Shown here: one piece after another, positions 62,703 to 64,000 of the stretch
How the letters are laid out: every line of letters begins with the position of its first letter
Numbering within the stretch: position 1 is the first letter of the stretch
DNA from: Chelativorans sp.
Lineage (GTDB): Bacteria; Pseudomonadota; Alphaproteobacteria; Rhizobiales; Rhizobiaceae
Direction of reading: 5' to 3'
DNA: 64,000 nucleotides
NCBI RefSeq assembly: GCF_031180965.1
Contig: NZ_JAPSLH010000004.1
Location: 62,001-126,000 of the forward strand
The notes under the pieces: model-generated
Told to the model about the DNA's origin: nothing
Databases searched by the model: none
What the model saw: the letters and a program-made list of their open reading frames with translations, nothing else
Program-made: the position numbers and the translations under genes

Positions 62703-63002
62703 GGCCTCTCTCCCCCTTGCAGTGGCATGCCGGGCAAGCGCATGCCAAAGAGGTGACATAAAGGGGCAATTCCGGTCGACGACGCAATCTCCCTTCAAGC
62801 ACCCGCGCAGCAATCGCGCGCGCTTGCCCAACCGGACGGCAGCAATGGCCGCGCGTCTCCGCGGCCTGATAGCTTCTGGCCTGGCGTCAACGGGCGAACG
62901 GCGGTCGGAGCATCCGTACACCCCGCGCGCCTCTTGGCTTGACGAGAAAGAGCACTATCCGCATCGTTTACAAAACAATCGGGTCAGCCATTCCCGTGGA
63001 CG
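62703..63002. other. Intergenic region with no recognised gene
   Basis: About 300 bp between the start of the ApnL-like gene and the integrase remnant. It has GC-rich stretches that translate in several frames without a credible protein, and an A/T-richer part near 62940-62990 that could include a promoter. No repeat or RNA signature was found. Confidence 0.45.
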
Positions 63003-63215
63003 GTGTTTCTAAGGGATATGTATACCATAATCAGCGGAGTTCGGAGCGTAATCCAGCGGGGCGGCAGGCGCAAATACTTGACCGGTGACGAGCGCAGGCG
63101 CTTTCACACTGCTGCCGCCAGGCAACAAAAGGACGTTTACGTATTCTGCCGCGTGCTTCTGGAGACGGGGTGCAGAATCTCGGAGACGCTGAACCTCTCG
63201 CTGGATGTTCGATAA
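63003..63215 (+). pseudogene. Tyrosine recombinase/integrase fragment
   Basis: A 70-codon frame that matches the first part of a phage-type integrase catalytic domain: YLTGDERRRFHTAA, then VFCRVLLETGCRISETLNLSL, where the Arg of CRISE is the first catalytic arginine of the family. The frame then stops. The remaining motifs (HxxR and the nucleophilic Tyr) were not found downstream in any frame, and there is no N-terminal arm-binding domain. It is best read as a decayed remnant of a mobile element; a very short functional protein is less likely. Confidence 0.65.
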
Positions 63216-63273
63216 AGGGCATATCTTCGGCGCCACGCCGACCAGTTCTTCACGTCGCATAGAGCTAATAGGC

Positions 63274-63324
63274 AAAGGGGGAGAAGAGGCCCTGGGGGGC
63301 GTGTCGGACCTCTTCTCCCTTTTT
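63274..63324. terminator. Strong intrinsic terminator
   Basis: A perfect 11-bp stem GGGAGAAGAGG (63279-63289) and CCTCTTCTCCC (63309-63319) with a 19-base loop, followed by TTTTT and preceded by AAAGG, so it can act on plus-strand transcripts and, more weakly, on the opposite strand. It lies between the integrase remnant and the end of the MucR-family gene. Confidence 0.75.
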
Positions 63325-63498
63325 CGGCGGACCGAGGGGGCTTTTCGGAATTCCGCCGAATTCGTGAGCGGATGTCTTTTCCCGTACGGGGATCGGAAGC
63401 GCCGCGAGGGCGGACGGCCCTCTTCTTCCTTCCAGCGCCGAGGGCTTTCGTGCCTCCGCCCCCCAATACGGGACTTCTCCACATCCGCTGATCAGTCG

Positions 63499-63951
63499 CT
63501 AGTGCTTCATGCGCGTGTTGAAGCCCTTCTGCATGGCGATCTGGGAACGCAGCTCGCTATAGGCCGGAGCGACCATGGGGTAGTCCTCCGAGAGCCGCCA
63601 CTTCTGCCGGTATTCCTTGGGCGTCAGGTTGTACGCCTTTTTTAGATAGCGCGTGAGCACCTTCTTCTTCTTGCCATCCTCCAGGCAGATGATGAAGTCG
63701 CGCTGCACCGATTCTTCGATAGGGACGGCAGGCTTAAGGTCGCGAGCCGGCGCGCCCTCCCCGTCAAGTTTAAGCTGCCCAAGTGAATTGTGCACGTCCG
63801 AAATCAGGTTAGGAAGCTCGCGACTCGGCAGCGCGTTATTGGATACATAGGCGGCGACAATTTTGCAGGTCAGCTTGACAGAATCGACGGGAGATCCGCG
63901 CGTCCACTCCTCGGCCTCCCCTCTAAACGCGGCATCATCTTCATCTTGCAT
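63499..63951 (-). CDS. Ros/MucR-family transcriptional regulator lacking zinc ligands
   Basis: 150 residues. The N-terminal oligomerisation region (about 20-60, KIVAAYVSNNALP, LISDVHNSL) and the C-terminal DNA-binding domain (about 85-140, IICLEDGK, LTPKEYRQKW, DYPMVAPAY) are both present. In Ros the zinc ligands are Cys, Cys, His and His; here the corresponding positions read Cys89, Asp92, Tyr102 and Tyr107. The fold is probably held by other contacts, as reported for zinc-free Ros homologues of Mesorhizobium loti. The family controls exopolysaccharide, motility and many silenced AT-rich loci. No transcript partner is visible. Confidence 0.9.
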   Translation of the reverse strand: MQDEDDAAFRGEAEEWTRGSPVDSVKLTCKIVAAYVSNNALPSRELPNLISDVHNSLGQLKLDGEGAPARDLKPAVPIEESVQRDFIICLEDGKKKKVLTRYLKKAYNLTPKEYRQKWRLSEDYPMVAPAYSELRSQIAMQKGFNTRMKH

Positions 63952-64000
63952 TCGCTTCCACCCCTTCCACTCAATGAAGAAGAATCTGGACTGTTCGCCT

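Overview
The window reads as about 64 kb of a GC-rich alphaproteobacterial chromosome, most likely order Rhizobiales and probably the Phyllobacteriaceae/Mesorhizobium neighbourhood. Pointers are the zwf-pgl-edd Entner-Doudoroff operon, a rhizobial-type rhamnose locus (rhaDI opposite rhaRSTPQUK), many ABC sugar and nucleoside transporters, Ros/MucR and GlxA-type regulators, and palindromic intergenic repeats of the kind common in rhizobia. No rRNA, tRNA, CRISPR array or intact mobile element was found. The taxonomic call is inference from gene content and style, not from a marker gene.

Layout. 1-6.0 kb: a truncated SDR and an aldehyde dehydrogenase, divergent from the zwf-pgl-edd operon. 6.1-9.7 kb: a NoeA-like methyltransferase, a tiny secreted or membrane protein with a YLDAGTGS motif, and a divergent membrane sulfatase-fold protein. 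9.8-13.6 kb: chromate transporter, GlxA/AraC regulator, folD. 13.6-21.4 kb: surface polysaccharide genes (Wzz/GumC-like chain-length protein, flippase, four glycosyltransferases), then proC. 22.3-30.3 kb: a cupin, then a BMP-type nucleoside ABC transporter with a purine-type deaminase, purine nucleoside phosphorylase and an SDR, apparently one purine nucleoside uptake and salvage operon. 30.3-32.1 kb: an HdeD-like membrane protein and a Gfo/Idh oxidoreductase. 32.1-43.2 kb: the complete L-rhamnose system. 43.3-46.7 kb: a CxPxR sulfatase convergent with a Gfo/Idh plus ThuA-like pair. 47.1-55.2 kb: a compact seven-gene operon combining a carbohydrate-type ABC transporter, a glycerophosphodiester phosphodiesterase, a LacI repressor and an inositol-monophosphatase-family enzyme, with a second phosphodiesterase converging on it. 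55.6-57.2 kb: a divergent Na/phosphate cotransporter. 57.4-62.7 kb: methyltransferase, NodB-type deacetylase, ATP-grasp ligase and a large protein resembling D-apionate lactonase. 63-64 kb: an integrase remnant, a strong terminator and a MucR-family regulator that has lost its zinc ligands.

How the genes work together. Rhamnose taken up by RhaSTPQ is anomerised by RhaU, isomerised by RhaI, phosphorylated by RhaK and cleaved and oxidised by the RhaD fusion; the divergent rhaD/rhaR promoters share a symmetrical 19-bp motif. The 47-57 kb block looks like a system that imports a phosphodiester, cleaves it (GDPD), dephosphorylates the product (IMPase) and may handle the released phosphate through the adjacent Na/Pi transporter. 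Two CACGTG-centred palindromes in the shared promoter region are good candidate operators for the operon's own LacI protein. The nearest known precedent for this enzyme pairing is agrocinopine (sugar phosphodiester) catabolism by AccF/AccG in Agrobacterium, so this block is the best candidate here for an undescribed catabolic system.
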